NCBI GenBank assembly: GCA_963971305.1
Contig: OZ020304.1
Span: 78,244,355 to 78,308,354, forward strand
DNA length: 64,000 bases
Source of the DNA: Arcuatula senhousia
Lineage: Eukaryota > Mollusca > Bivalvia > Mytilida > Mytilidae
Direction of reading: 5' to 3'
The notes beneath the pieces are model-generated. The model saw nothing but the letters and a program-made list of their open reading frames with translations, was not told the origin of the DNA and searched no databases. The translations under genes and the position numbers were made by a program. Within the stretch, counting starts at the first letter, position 1. Each line of letters begins with the position of its first letter. Shown in pieces: positions 1-10,082 of this stretch.

Positions 1-60
1 AATGGTCCTGAATTGGTACAGGCATTTCCAAAGAAATGGTGGGTAAAACCAGGTTTTAAG
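1..60 (-). repeat. PLE-B 3' UTR fragment
   Basis: Matches the minus-strand PLE-B 3' UTR seen in full at 22596-22933 and 24660-25009, with the signature AAACCAGGTTTTA. It is cut off at about position 60 by the PLE-A copy. The same UTR resumes at about 1096, so one PLE-B copy is split by an insertion. Confidence 0.8.
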
Positions 61-826
61 GCGCTAGTAGTCAATTATACCAAGACTTACTTTGTCATCA
101 ATGAGTCAAAGAAAAAGAACAAATTTACACAAGACCAAATAATCGACATGCTCAACTTTCTTATTGACAACATATTTGATCAGTTTGATGGACGTGTTTT
201 TCAGCAAACAACAGGGATTCCAATGGGCACTAATTGTGCACCTTTGCTTGCTGATTTGTTTCTTCATTCATATGAAGCAGACTTCTTACAATCTCTTTTA
301 GACAAAAAAGACCGAAGACCGAAGACTAGCTCTCTCTTTCAACCTCACGTTCCGTTATATTGATGATGTCCTTTCACTGAACAATTCTCGATTTGGTGAC
401 TTTCTCCATCTCATATATCCCCAGGAGCTTGAGATAAAGGACACGACGGATTCTAGGAAGTCTGCTTCATATTTAGATCTACATCTCGAAATTGGTTCCC
501 AAGGAAGACTTTCAACAAGGCTCTATGACAAATGTGATGACTTCAACTTTCCAATCGTCAATTTTCCCTTCTTGTGTATCAACATTCCGTCCGCTCCAGC
601 TTATGGAGTTTACGTATCTCAATTGATTCGTTACTCCAGAGCATGCGAGACTTACATCGATTTCCTTTGCAGAGCGACACGTCAGACGCAAAAATTGCTC
701 ACACAGGGTAATGTTGCTTCTAGGTTGCTGTCTTCACTCAAGAAATTTTACGGAAGACATCATGCACTTGTAGACAAATATGGGATTTCGATCTCTCAGA
801 TGAGTGCAGATGTTGGTTTGTCATAG
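61..826 (+). pseudogene. PLE-A reverse transcriptase, 5'-truncated and frameshifted
   Basis: This is the C-terminal part of a Penelope-like reverse transcriptase. Visible motifs are GIPMGTNCAPLLADLFL (palm motif, about 215-265) and the catalytic YIDDVLS (about 356-376), followed by the family tail APAYGVYVSQLIRYSRA. The frame changes near 311-325 at a 7-bp tandem duplication (ACCGAAG twice). Reading then continues open in the other frame to a stop at 824-826. There is no GIY-YIG domain after the reverse transcriptase. The upstream thumb and finger region is missing, so this is a dead 5'-truncated copy. The family assignment is firm; the naming as PLE-A is mine. Confidence 0.88.
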
Positions 827-1095
827 GGTTTTGTTTGTCTTCCTTTACCGGATCTGACACGCTGAATGGACTATTGGCAACGCGGCGGGTGTGCTATAGC
901 AAGCAGGAACTGCTTACTCTTCCGGGGCGACTGAAGTTCGCGTTGTTGATTGATGTTCGGTATTTTGTGTTTCCATGTTTTGCATGTTGTCTGTTTTTGT
1001 CCCGTTCTTGTTGGTGTTTACTGGTTTTGTCTCTGCCTGTGTCTGTGTCTTACGGACTTTTGACATTCGGATGCCCCACTGGTTCCTCTGCTTCC
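827..1095 (+). repeat. PLE-A 3' UTR and 3' end
   Basis: Directly follows the PLE-A stop. The same sequence recurs after or without PLE-A coding tails at 4284-4566, 25190-25466, 32762-32995, 50225-50440 and 54300-54490. It always ends near CCTCTGCTTCT, which marks the 3' terminus. The open frames inside it are a by-product of its composition. Confidence 0.8.
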
Positions 1096-1910
1096 TTCCC
1101 TCTTCCATTGCGATCTTTGGGTCCGGTAGTTACACAAACCACTACAGGTTTGTGATGACATATCAGGGATGCTAAGGTGATCATCTCAGTACATCAACAG
1201 CCAAACAAAAATCAAAGCAAGTACTAACCATTTCGTTTAACATGATATTGAATTTTTCTACCAGTGGCTGATTACGAAGGAAGCATTTTAAAGAGATTTT
1301 ATGAGATGTATTTTCTTATAACCTTGGTCTAATAGTTGGTTACGGAGAAAGCAGTGACGGATAAAAGAAAATAAAAATGTGTACAAGCCCTGGCATATCG
1401 AATAAGTTGTGAAATATAGACACCGTATGCAGGTGACGTTGTTATGCTACTTTTCAGGTTAGGAAAATTCATCTTCGCTAGCCAAGAGCTACGATCCGCT
1501 ATCTCTCATCTTCAGAAGATGAGAGATAGCGGATCGTAACCCTTGATTTGCGAAGATGAGGAAAATTGATCATTTTAAAATTAAAATCGTCTCTTTTATC
1601 GTAAATGTTTGTACTGAGATGACTACCTGGATCAAATTGGAGATGTAGGTCCAAGAATGATGTAAAGCGAGTGGATTCTGTGGTTTCTTTAATCTCTAGT
1701 TCTGGAGGATATATTGTGGGAATCCATCTACCAAACGACGAGTTGTTGACCGAGAGGACGTCATCAATATATCTGAAAGTGAGATTAAATGACCTTGCCT
1801 CTTTCATCTTCTTGTTCTTTACGAGTTCCTGAAGAATCCAGTCTCGTAAGAGTATAAAAACAAGTCAGCGAGGAGAGGAGCACAGTTTTTGCCCATTGGA
1901 ATGCCGATTT
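1096..1910 (-). pseudogene. PLE-B reverse transcriptase tail and 3' UTR
   Basis: Minus-strand PLE-B. From high to low coordinate: an IGIPMG motif (about 1910-1893), the catalytic YIDDVLSVNN (about 1780-1750), the DLHLQFDPG region, then AYGVYISQLIRYARA (about 1440-1390) and a C-terminus near 1268, followed by 3' UTR to 1096. The coding stretch is interrupted by a hairpin element at 1461-1567. The UTR is interrupted at 1095/60 by PLE-A. No 5' half is present. Confidence 0.85.
1461..1567. mobile_element. Foldback hairpin element with 9-bp target duplication
   Basis: An 89-bp insert at 1470-1558 is flanked by direct repeats AGGAAAATT at 1461-1469 and 1559-1567. Inside are perfect 24-bp inverted arms (1490-1513 and 1515-1538) separated by one base, plus outer 10-bp arms (1469-1478 and 1550-1559). 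The PLE-B copy at 22380-22400 shows the uninterrupted site, which confirms insertion. It has no coding capacity. A 9-bp duplication suggests a Mutator-like helper, but that is inference. Confidence 0.85.
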
Positions 1911-2023
1911 TTTAATGTCTGTAGAAGGAAATCTTTATCTCGAAGTAAACAATACAAAAGAGTGAGCGTAACTTTGATGTGCGATATTTTTTCTCATTCA
2001 ATGTTAAAAAATAGCATTTAAAA

Positions 2024-2080
2024 CGATCAGGGCGTAGCTAAGTTTATTTTCTGGAACTTTGTTGTAATCTTTATTCTTAT
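2024..2080 (-). repeat. Fragment of hammerhead family D
   Basis: Matches the 3'-of-ribozyme part of family D (GGCGTAG, then TCTGGAACTTTGTTGT). The ribozyme core is missing, so this is a stub. Confidence 0.6.
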
Positions 2081-2539
2081 TAACATTATGTAATTATTCG
2101 TCATAGAGATAATGAATTATAGACACAAAATGAGGAGAGGTAAGGTAGATTAATTTATACAATATTCTACAATTATGAATTTCATATTTATTCTGACAGA
2201 ACCAATATATTCTCTCTGATCTAAGATGATACATTTTTAACCTGTATATTGCGTTGCAGATGATTTGCACAATGCTGTTTTTAAAGATACTGTTTAATAA
2301 GCACATTATTTGTGTCAAGTTTTACAAATACAGTTTATGAAAATATTACCTTTTAACTAAACAAAGACTAAAAAATGAAAAAGATAGAAAATACATTAAA
2401 GCTTTTATTTGCAGCTGGTTTTATGTTTTCCAAACAAGAATCATACGTTGAACAACAATAAATGATTTTTGCATTGTATATCGTTTAATAATTCAAGAAT
2501 AATCTTGTATCTAGATTATTTTAATGACGTCAATAATAT
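2081..2539. other. AT-rich spacer
   Basis: No coding signal, RNA gene or repeat that I recognise. Confidence 0.6.
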
Positions 2540-3080
2540 CAGGGGCGTAGCTAGACCTATCTTCAGTCTACGCAAAGTGATCGAAATGGGTCCAGGGCAA
2601 GGCTTAGATGGGGGGTCCGGGGGGCGAAGCCCCCCGCAGCTTAAGGATTTTAGCGAAATTGAGCAATTTCATGACTGAAAATCATTATCTATATTAAATT
2701 TTGTCATACAAAATATGAACACTAAAACATAGCCTTATTTGTATCCTGAATAAACTTTGGAAAAAAATGATGGTAAAACTAATGGATCAAATTGTGTTTT
2801 TGCTGTATGTATTATCATTATGCATTGAAAAAAAAATAAAGACGACTCTATTTTGATGGTTCACCTAAAGTTGTCACACGGTGACGTCTATAATAAATTA
2901 GTTTTCTGAATGTGAAAAAAAATGTATACCAAAGACCAATCAGCCATGGGATGGACAATAAAATAAAAATGAAACAACATTTTTTAATTTTAATACACTA
3001 TGTACGTTCACTTAAACATCAAAGCCCATTTTCTATCTTTCTTTCTTGAGAAGACATCCAACACTCGATTTGTTTCAATT

Positions 3081-3230
3081 TCACGCTTCCTTATAGACGT
3101 TCAGTAAACCAAGTGCAGACAATCGTCCAGTTGTCATGGTGTTCCGGAGATAAGTTTTAACTCGGCGCATGGTGCTAAACGAGCGTTCAGCAGTTGCTGT
3201 AGGTACGGGCATACAACCAAATACGTTCAA
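3081..3230 (-). pseudogene. hAT transposase C-terminal dimerisation segment
   Basis: Minus-strand reading of 49 residues ending in a stop. It contains TATAERSFSTMRRVKTYLR followed by GRLSALGLLNVY. This is the pattern of the hAT-family C-terminal dimerisation domain (A-x-x-ERSFS, then K-x-YLR, then RLS-x-L). No start codon lies nearby; it is the surviving 3' end of a deleted gene. It lies on the same strand as the N-terminal remnant at 3585-3746. Confidence 0.8.
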
Positions 3231-3584
3231 ATCGAACCAACAGACAAAAAAATGAATCTTTTACACAACACAAACGACTTCACACAAGAATAAAGAACTG
3301 ATTATAGTGTTTAGGGATTTAGAGAGAAAACGCTTTTATCATCTTATGCAGACTTGTTTAATGGGAGGGACTGAACTCCGACAGAACTGAACAATGGACG
3401 GACTTGTAAACGGAGTTATAGCTGTTAATTTGATTAAGATGTTGGTAAAAAATAATTCAGACGGATGACTATTCAAACAAAGAGATGGATTATTCATTTT
3501 CGCCAAGACAGAGAGACTGTTTATTAATGATTTTTTTTAAAATCATATTATTAATGATTACATCATGTAAAAAATATATATATA

Positions 3585-3746
3585 CCTGGCTGGAAAATTG
3601 TATTGGTGAACACTTTCCCATCTCAAAGTTAGGACTTTGTACTTGTCATCGTCCGTCAAGAAACGATGCCCAGTCTTTAATATATCTGGGTATGGTGCTG
3701 ACAAATCTTGGGAGTCACTAAGGCTCATCGACGATGATGAAGCCAT
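3585..3746 (-). pseudogene. hAT transposase N-terminal remnant
   Basis: A short open frame begins MASSSSMSLSDSQDL and contains LTDDDKYKVLTLRW, then YNFPAR. This resembles the segment before the TTF-type zinc finger in ZMYM/TTF-class hAT proteins (inference from pattern). The frame runs out soon after, at an apparent deletion junction or splice site. Position and strand agree with the C-terminal piece downstream. Confidence 0.5.
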
Positions 3747-4283
3747 TTTAAATTTTGTGAATTCTCAAACTTTCCTTTTTAAAAAGTAAAACGTAAAGGT
3801 ATAAGGAAAAGATACAAAAAAAATCCGGAATTAATGGTGCCAATACCCTGGATTACTTTAATGAGTTTATTACATTATCATTATGTATGAAAAAGGATTT
3901 CTCGCCCGTCACATAAAGACATTTATGTTGTAATCTTAAAAAAAGCACATATTAATTTTTGGTACTTTTTCCGAAAGTACGCAAGTGCGCATTCACGTAT
4001 AGGCAGCTACGCCCCTGAATATAAAAAAAATGTTTTAAGGAGCAACCATAGACAATTTGAAGGCAGGTGATAGTTTTTTTTTAATGTTTATAATGTTGCG
4101 TCGTTTACACTTATTCCACATCACATCCTATTCTTACCCACATCCAGCATTGAATCCAGAAATAAGCATGCCGAATCACTATTATAAAACAATATGATAA
4201 AATATTCAACATAATAAGGGCACTCATCATGTTTATATATCACAAACATAACAACAATGAGAGGGAAATGGTATAGATAAAAG

Positions 4284-4716
4284 ATGGCTATTAAAAGAAG
4301 CAGAGATACCAATGGGGTATCCGAATGTCAAAAGTCCGAAAGGGCAGAGACAAAACCAGTAAACACCAACAAGAACGGACAAACACAGACAACATGTATA
4401 ACATGGAAACACAAAATAACTGAATATCAATCAACAACGCAAACTCCAGTCGAAACAAGAGTGAACTCAGGTGCTCCGGAAGAGTAAGCAGTTTCTGCTT
4501 GCTATAGCACACCCGTCGCGTTGCCAATAGTCCATTCAGCGTGTCAAATCCAGTAAAGTAAGACAAAACAAAACCCTATGACAAACCAACATCTGAACTC
4601 ATCTGAGAGATCGAAATCCCATATTTGTCTATAAGTGCATGATGTCTTCCGTAAAATATCTTGAGTGAAGACAGCAACCGAGGATCAACATAACCCTGTG
4701 TGAGCAATTTTTGAGA
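4284..4716 (-). pseudogene. PLE-A 3' end: C-terminal tail and UTR
   Basis: Reads minus from 4716. The last about 45 codons of the PLE-A reverse transcriptase (FYGRHHALIDKYGISISQM, ending DVGLS and stop near 4567) are followed by the family 3' UTR to 4284. The copy is 5'-truncated at about 4716, a typical outcome of incomplete reverse transcription. Confidence 0.82.
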
Positions 4717-4904
4717 ACTCTTTATTTATGTTTTTTTTTTTCATCTTTTAAATCCATTCTTAAAAATTGCAATGTGTCAATATATTTTCTTTTTTTAATT
4801 TAGTGGAAAGAAGTACTTCTTCTTTTTTGTATGCCAAATGTTTTGAAACTTTTTATGTCATGCATCATTTACAGTTACTGTTATTATTTTCGATAGGATT
4901 TAAG

Positions 4905-5400
4905 TTGTGATCACGTAACTATATTCCTATTCACAAATGTATGGTGTTTTATGTTACTACCGGGCCGTAAGATCGCAATGACAGAGGAAGGTTTGGCGCC
5001 ATAAAACCTGGTTTAATCCATTATTTCCTTTGAAATTTATGGTCTTCAATTTCCCCGCATATTTTCTCCCTGAGTTGCATTTTCTCCTTGCACATTGAGA
5101 TTGATTATTTTGTTATTACTTTTATTTACTATGATGAAGCTCTCTTTTATTTATTATGGGACATTCGAGTGTCAAAAGTCCGAAAGGGCAAAGACAAATC
5201 CAGTAAACACGAACAAGAACAGCAGGAAGAAACAGATAACACAAAACACAAAACATATTTACTTAGACATTTAAAAGGTATTATTGCAGCATATTAAGAA
5301 ATCTTAGGTTGAAACTAATACAAAAACAACCAAACCAGCAATCAACAACGCGAACTTAGGTCATAATGAGAATGAACTCTGGTGCTCCTAAAAGCGTGAT
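4905..5400. repeat. Decayed PLE-B and PLE-A 3' UTR pieces
   Basis: Plus-strand PLE-B UTR (GGTTTGGCGCCATAAAACC) at about 4905-5060. It is followed by a decayed minus-strand PLE-A UTR at about 5155-5400 (AAAAGTCCGAAAGGGCAAAG). Confidence 0.6.
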
Positions 5401-6244
5401 TTAGTCTAAAGTTATTTAATATTTCTCATTCATTTTTATACAGTCTAAGTAATCTTACGATTCATGTTCGCTCTTCTTGTCCCCAATAACTCTTTTGTCT
5501 AAATTGATGCTTGTGACAACGTTTAAACCTTGAAATAAGATTCCTATATGCACATGTGTATTTTGATGTCTTTATACATGTATTCTATAGTAGATAAGAT
5601 TAACGTTTTATATTATCATTTCATTCATCTTTGTTTTTCTTTTAAAGGTAGTAGTTTGATAATTTACAACCACGTGTTCCTTTCAAGTCTCTTAATGTCC
5701 TTCATGCAAAATTTGCAACCGATTCAAACAAACACGAAGACATGCATGATATGTTAAATGTTTTTTTTTTTATTTTCTGATAATCTGATACATTGACAAC
5801 ATATAAATGAAATAAGACAAATAAAAAGAGTCTTTCGACTCCGTCAGTTTCTCTGAAATTACTTGTTCTGTTCTGTATTGTCTGTTTCTTCGTCATGTTC
5901 GTGCCGTTTTCGTTTGTGTTTGCTGGTTTCGCCTTGTACCTTTAAGACTTTTATAAAAAGCCATTATTGTAATCTAAGGGGGCAACCCTGAGTTCAGTTG
6001 TATCACAAAACTAAACACAATTAAGGAAAAAAGACAGAGATTCTAATAAAAACGGTAATTAAATGTTTGGAAAAAGAAAACAGACATGGAAATGACAAGA
6101 CATTTTATCTATAAGGGTCTTTTTATACCATCAACTCGTGGAACATCGTGTGCTTATCGAGTAGAGACAAAAATAGCCCTCAACACGAAGTTTCTTATAT
6201 AAAGTTGAAACATTCACTACTATCTATCACTTCTCGTGTACGAG
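5401..6244. other. Spacer with an old dispersed repeat
   Basis: No gene seen. A weak PLE-A-UTR-like stretch lies at about 5870-5960. Sequence around 6050-6200 matches 12240-12400 imperfectly (shared ACAGACATGGAAATGACA), so it is an old dispersed repeat of unknown type. Confidence 0.45.
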
Positions 6245-6356
6245 CAGGGCACCGTTTCATAAAGCGATCGACAATTAACGTGCACGTAATCCCATGCAAA
6301 TTAAATGGGCTTACGTGCACGTTAGACTAACGATTGCTTTATGAAACGGCGCCCTG
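6245..6356. mobile_element. Palindromic MITE
   Basis: A 112-bp palindrome-like element. The left end CAGGGCACCGTTTCATAAAG is matched by the inverse at 6336-6356 with one substitution. A second member lies at 17199-17304. No coding capacity. Flanking duplication unclear. Confidence 0.75.
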
Positions 6357-7189
6357 GTGTTTTATCGATAGAAAAATATGGAAAAGAATTCGAGACACAA
6401 CTCTATAAAAATTTGATAAAATACAAGTTTTGACTTATATAGATAGATAGCTAAAACAAACCAAAACAGTTCCTTAATGCCATTACTATTTTGTGATACA
6501 TTTAACTAAATATCTATTTATTCATAAAATAACAAGGTTGAAGAAAACCATACATCATAATTAACCACTAAGAAAACTGGGTCTAATATTAATGTATTAT
6601 TTGGAAGCAAAGAAATTGTCTGTCTATGGAGAACTAAACTTACAAAATCCCTTAAAATATAACACTGAAAACAACAACAAATAACTAAAAAATACAACCA
6701 GAAATGCAAACTAAAATGTTTAATAAACTTTTTAATTTTCATGAAAGTTTCTCAATCCTCAAATATCATGAATAATTGAAAATACCATTTCTCCTTAAAA
6801 GTCAAAAATAACCAATTAGATGTGTGCTTAGATCTGTGATTCAATTTACAAGATAAGGACGTAGCATTGTGGTGCCATTGTACGAAAAAAAAAACAATAA
6901 GATACAACGAGATGGAATGGATTAAGAGAGTAAACAATATAATTCAAAAGCGAAGGCTTCATATAAAAAAATCAGTTTGAAAACATCTAAATATGATCAT
7001 GTTACTAACATTATTCAATTGTACATGTAACAAGACCAATCGATGTCTGGCCCTGCGTCGCATGGCAAAACGTTGAACCATGTAACTTTTAGGCCCAATA
7101 TGGACAGTCAATAATTTTTGACACTTGCATCCTATGGTGGATTTACAAAGCATATTTGTCACATGCAACCCAATATTAAAAATATTTAA
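6357..7189. other. AT-rich spacer
   Basis: No gene, RNA or repeat structure that I can support. Confidence 0.5.
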
Positions 7190-7261
7190 AAAAATTAAAG
7201 TTTCTATTTTCCCCTTAACTTGTAAAAAAAATTATAAATTGCACCGTTAATAAAAAAAAGT

Positions 7262-7945
7262 AACATTTTTTCCCCCTTTTGGACCCCTCATTCCTAAACA
7301 AAAAAAGAGGGGACACCCTAAATCAGCCCCACCCTTCCTTTTATGGTAAGTAACATTACTGTAAAGTTTCATAGCATTTGGTCAACCGAAACAAAAGTTA
7401 TTGTGGAAAAAAAATAAAAAGTTGCTTTTTGGACCCTTTAGGGCCATTAATTTCTAAAGCAAAAAAAGAGGAGACACCCAAAGTAAGCCCTACCCCTCCT
7501 TTTATGGTAAGTAACGTTACTGTAAAGTTTCATAGCATTTGGTCAACCAGAACAAACGTTATTGTGGAAACAAATAACAAAGTCGCTTTTTTTGCCCCTT
7601 TTGGGCCCCTAATTTCTAAACGAAAAAAGTGGGGACACCCAAAATCAGCCATGCCCTTCCTTTTATGGTAAGTAATATTACTGTAAAGTTTCATAGCATT
7701 TGGTCAACCAGAACAAAAGTTATTGTGGAAACAAATAAAAAAAGTTGCTTTTTTGGTCCCTTAAGGGCCCCTAATTTCTAAACGAAAAAAGCAGGGACAC
7801 CCAAAATCAGCCCCACTCTTCCTTTTATGGTAAGTAATATTACTGTAAAGTTTCATAGCATTTGGCCAACCAAAACAAAAGTTATTGTGGAAACAAATAA
7901 AAAAGTCGCTTTTTTGGCCCCTTTTGGGTCCCTAATTTCTAAACG
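7262..7945 (+). repeat. Tandem core repeat, 161-162 bp unit, about four copies
   Basis: The landmark TTATGGTAAG/TAAT begins at 7341, 7502, 7663 and 7825, giving spacings of 161, 161 and 162. Units differ by scattered substitutions. Short open frames crossing units are artefacts of periodicity. Confidence 0.9.
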
Positions 7946-8076
7946 AAATTATGAAATGACTCCAAAAGGGGAGGTGCACATCTTCAATATATCTGTAATC
8001 ACTGTGTAAAATTTCAGAAAGATCTAGTGTTTGGTTTTTGAGATTCAGATTACACAAGACAGGCACCCCATAGCGG

Positions 8077-8121
8077 GACGGACGGACAGACGGACGGACG
8101 GATAGACGGACGGACGGACGG
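8077..8121 (+). repeat. ACGG-type microsatellite
   Basis: Imperfect GACG/GACA tetranucleotide run, the microsatellite module of the element at 7190-8167. Confidence 0.9.
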
Positions 8122-8399
8122 AGTGACCCGACTACTAGACCTGCTTTCGCCTTCGGCGACGCAGGTAAAAAATATGTAAATTAGGCAACTATAGTTTTCT
8201 TCGTGTATCGATTGTGACATAACAATGGAAGAGAATGAAAATTATAAAAGGATCCAAAAACAATATCTTACAACGACCATTTTACTTTAATTATGGAGTA
8301 AGTCCTCTCAGAATTAATGAACTATGACACATAATTACGAAAGGAAGGGGAAAAGAATATTAACATATAGACAGATAGACACAGTATGTTACATAATTT

Positions 8400-8515
8400 A
8401 TGAAAGGATAAAGAGTAAATGAACATGAGACCACGACACATATGTTAACTCCAACTGCAATTTAATTTTATGAGCTGTATGGCCATTTTGGAAAATTATT
8501 CCTCATCAACAGCAC
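8400..8515 (-). repeat. Decayed hammerhead family H copy
   Basis: Read on the minus strand: GTGCTG, then TTGATGA (core CUGAUGA with C changed to U), a 4-bp stem II (GGAA/TTCC), AAAA in place of GAAA, then the palindrome ATGGCCAT and CAGC, which pairs with GCTG. The downstream part matches 17521-17610. Two core changes should abolish cleavage. Confidence 0.6.
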
Positions 8516-8924
8516 TAGAGCCCAAACAAAGTAAATCTATAATTCAAAAGATGTTCAAAATGCATAAAACAAAACGAAATCCAAATATATATACCATTCA
8601 TGACATAATTGACGTTTTGTATCAAATGCTTTACATTTACTGCTAATTTATCACATATAACTTTTAAAACAAAGACTGTTGATGAGAATATCTCTTTATA
8701 CTAAACGGGAAAAAACATTAATAAATGAAAAAATACCATATATTAAAGATTTTTGTAATGAAACAGCTGCCTGTATTGTATAGAACCCGGAACAAGTTAC
8801 ACGAGGAGACAATAATTCATTTAACATGATATATTTTTCGATAATTTAAAAATTTGTTTTGAATTCTTTGTATAATTTTAAATTTTCTTGTACTACTAGC
8901 TCCGTCTTACGGACTGTACATTTC
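8516..8924. other. Old dispersed repeat
   Basis: Shares GAAACAGCTGCCTGTA (8760) with 18010 and, more weakly, 15577. These appear to be three copies of an old segment. No gene seen. Confidence 0.45.
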
Positions 8925-9900
8925 ACAGTTAGTTATATATGCTCAAATATGCAGCAGTGTTTCTGATTTTGATGATAAAAACCGTTTATTACAGAACAAT
9001 TACTAAAACAAGGTTATCGATGCCACTAGTCAAGTCTTTTACAAAATTCGTACATAAATATGGGTATCTTATTGAAAACTTATATTAGTTGTACATGTCG
9101 TTTTTTGATTGTAAAGGGAATTTCACATCCTGAATTTTATAAAATGTTGTTTTATAAGGCACGGAAATTCCCAAAAAAAATCCTCTGGAGATGTTAAATT
9201 GGCTTAAAAAACTTATGAGTTCGAAGTTAAATTTCGTGTTTTTGGTAGAAATTAATAATGAGATAATGTTAGTAACTTTAAAACGTTATTTTATTAACTT
9301 TTTGATATTGTATTATTCTTAAGCATTACAGCAATCAAATATGTCGTTTTTTTGTAATGATAAAGCACTAAATCATTAATTGTTTGAAGTGTTATGTCGG
9401 ATTTAGAATCGATATGTTTTATTGTTTATACATCAGTCGGTAAATGCTTCTTAGCTAGCTGTCAGAAACTGCATGTGTTCTGAAGAGAGTTCCTCTACGT
9501 CTTCTTGTTCTCGTATAGTGCTTTTGTTCCAGGTTCTGTCTTGTTGAGTTTAGCTTTTATTGATTTGATTTTTAGAGTGTGTTATATTTGTGCTTTGTTC
9601 AAGATTAGCAATATGGTGAAAGTTGGGCCCAAAAATCCAGTTTAACCCCGCCACATTTTATATGTACCTGTCCTAAGCCAGGGATCTTTGCCAAAGCTTT
9701 TGTTTGCCCGTGTCATCTTTGTGTTTATTGTTCTATGTCCAGAAAGGGTTTTTGTTATATATTTAGTCTTGGACTTATGTGAGACGGCAGTCAGCGACCT
9801 CTGGTCATGTTGAAGACTGTGGGCTGTTTTCCATTGTGATTTTATGAATTGCCGTTTCCTAATTTTGGTTGTGTCTTTTCTATCTCAGTCAAAAATAAAA
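8925..9900 (+). pseudogene. PLE-C reverse transcriptase tail and 3' UTR, decayed
   Basis: Conceptual translation across several frame breaks shows the PLE-C tail: the Q-L-V-x-YA-x-ICS region (8925-8960), DDKNR (8970), a KSFTKFVHKYGYL-like stretch (9030-9075), and an FDCKG segment (9100). The equivalent region is open in the copy at 53395-54003. From about 9250 to 9900 the 3' UTR follows, with motifs such as CCTAAGCCAGGGATCTTTGCC shared with 52750-53100 and 56490-56960 on the opposite strand. Stops and frameshifts make it inactive. Confidence 0.75.
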
Positions 9901-9966
9901 AAAAATGTACGATTTGATGGGGGAAAACAAGCAAAATAGTCTTGAAATTACGTGTTGTCGACGTAA

Positions 9967-10082
9967 AAGAACGGCCAATCTCATTAAAATAAGATCTCCT
10001 AAACTATAAGTTACGTTCCGTTGGAACCAACGGAACGTAGTATAGTTTAGGAGATCTTATTTTAATGAGATTGAAGAACGGC
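9967..10082. mobile_element. Foldback hairpin element with 9-bp target duplication
   Basis: A 98-bp insert (9976-10073) is flanked by AAGAACGGC at 9967-9975 and 10074-10082. The 32-bp outer arms (9977-10008, 10041-10072) and 13-bp inner arms (10012-10024, 10027-10039) are perfect inverted repeats. Sequence differs from the element at 1461-1567, but the design, the 9-bp duplication and the CA...TG ends are the same. The related segment near 15755-15775 lacks the insert. Confidence 0.85.

Larger units (their letters stand above)
2540..4017 (-). mobile_element. hAT-type DNA transposon, internally deleted
   Basis: Terminal inverted repeats CAGGGGCGTAGCT at 2540-2552 and 4005-4017 bound a 1,478-bp element. 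It carries two minus-strand transposase remnants (3585-3746 and 3081-3230) with the centre lost. A GC-rich subterminal stretch lies at 2585-2640. The 8-bp flanks (AATAATAT, AATATAAA) share only part of their bases, so the target duplication has decayed or was imperfect. It looks like a non-autonomous derivative of a hAT element. Confidence 0.8.
7190..8167 (+). mobile_element. Pearl/Helentron-like non-autonomous element
   Basis: Three parts in order: about four tandem core units (7262-7945), an ACGG-type microsatellite (8077-8121), and a terminal GC-rich hairpin (8140-8165, arms CCTGC-TTCGCC and GGCGA-CGCAGG). This layout matches bivalve 'pearl' elements, which have about 160-bp core repeats plus an ACRG microsatellite and are now grouped with Helentrons. 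The 5' boundary is uncertain. No Rep/helicase coding is present. Confidence 0.7.

Noticed and set aside
835..1155. Open frames in the PLE-A 3' UTR on both strands
   Set aside because: Non-coding tail shared by many truncated copies; no domain features.
7378..8009. Open frames of 60-97 codons across the tandem core repeats
   Set aside because: They follow the 161-bp periodicity and do not share a conserved protein; repeat by-products.
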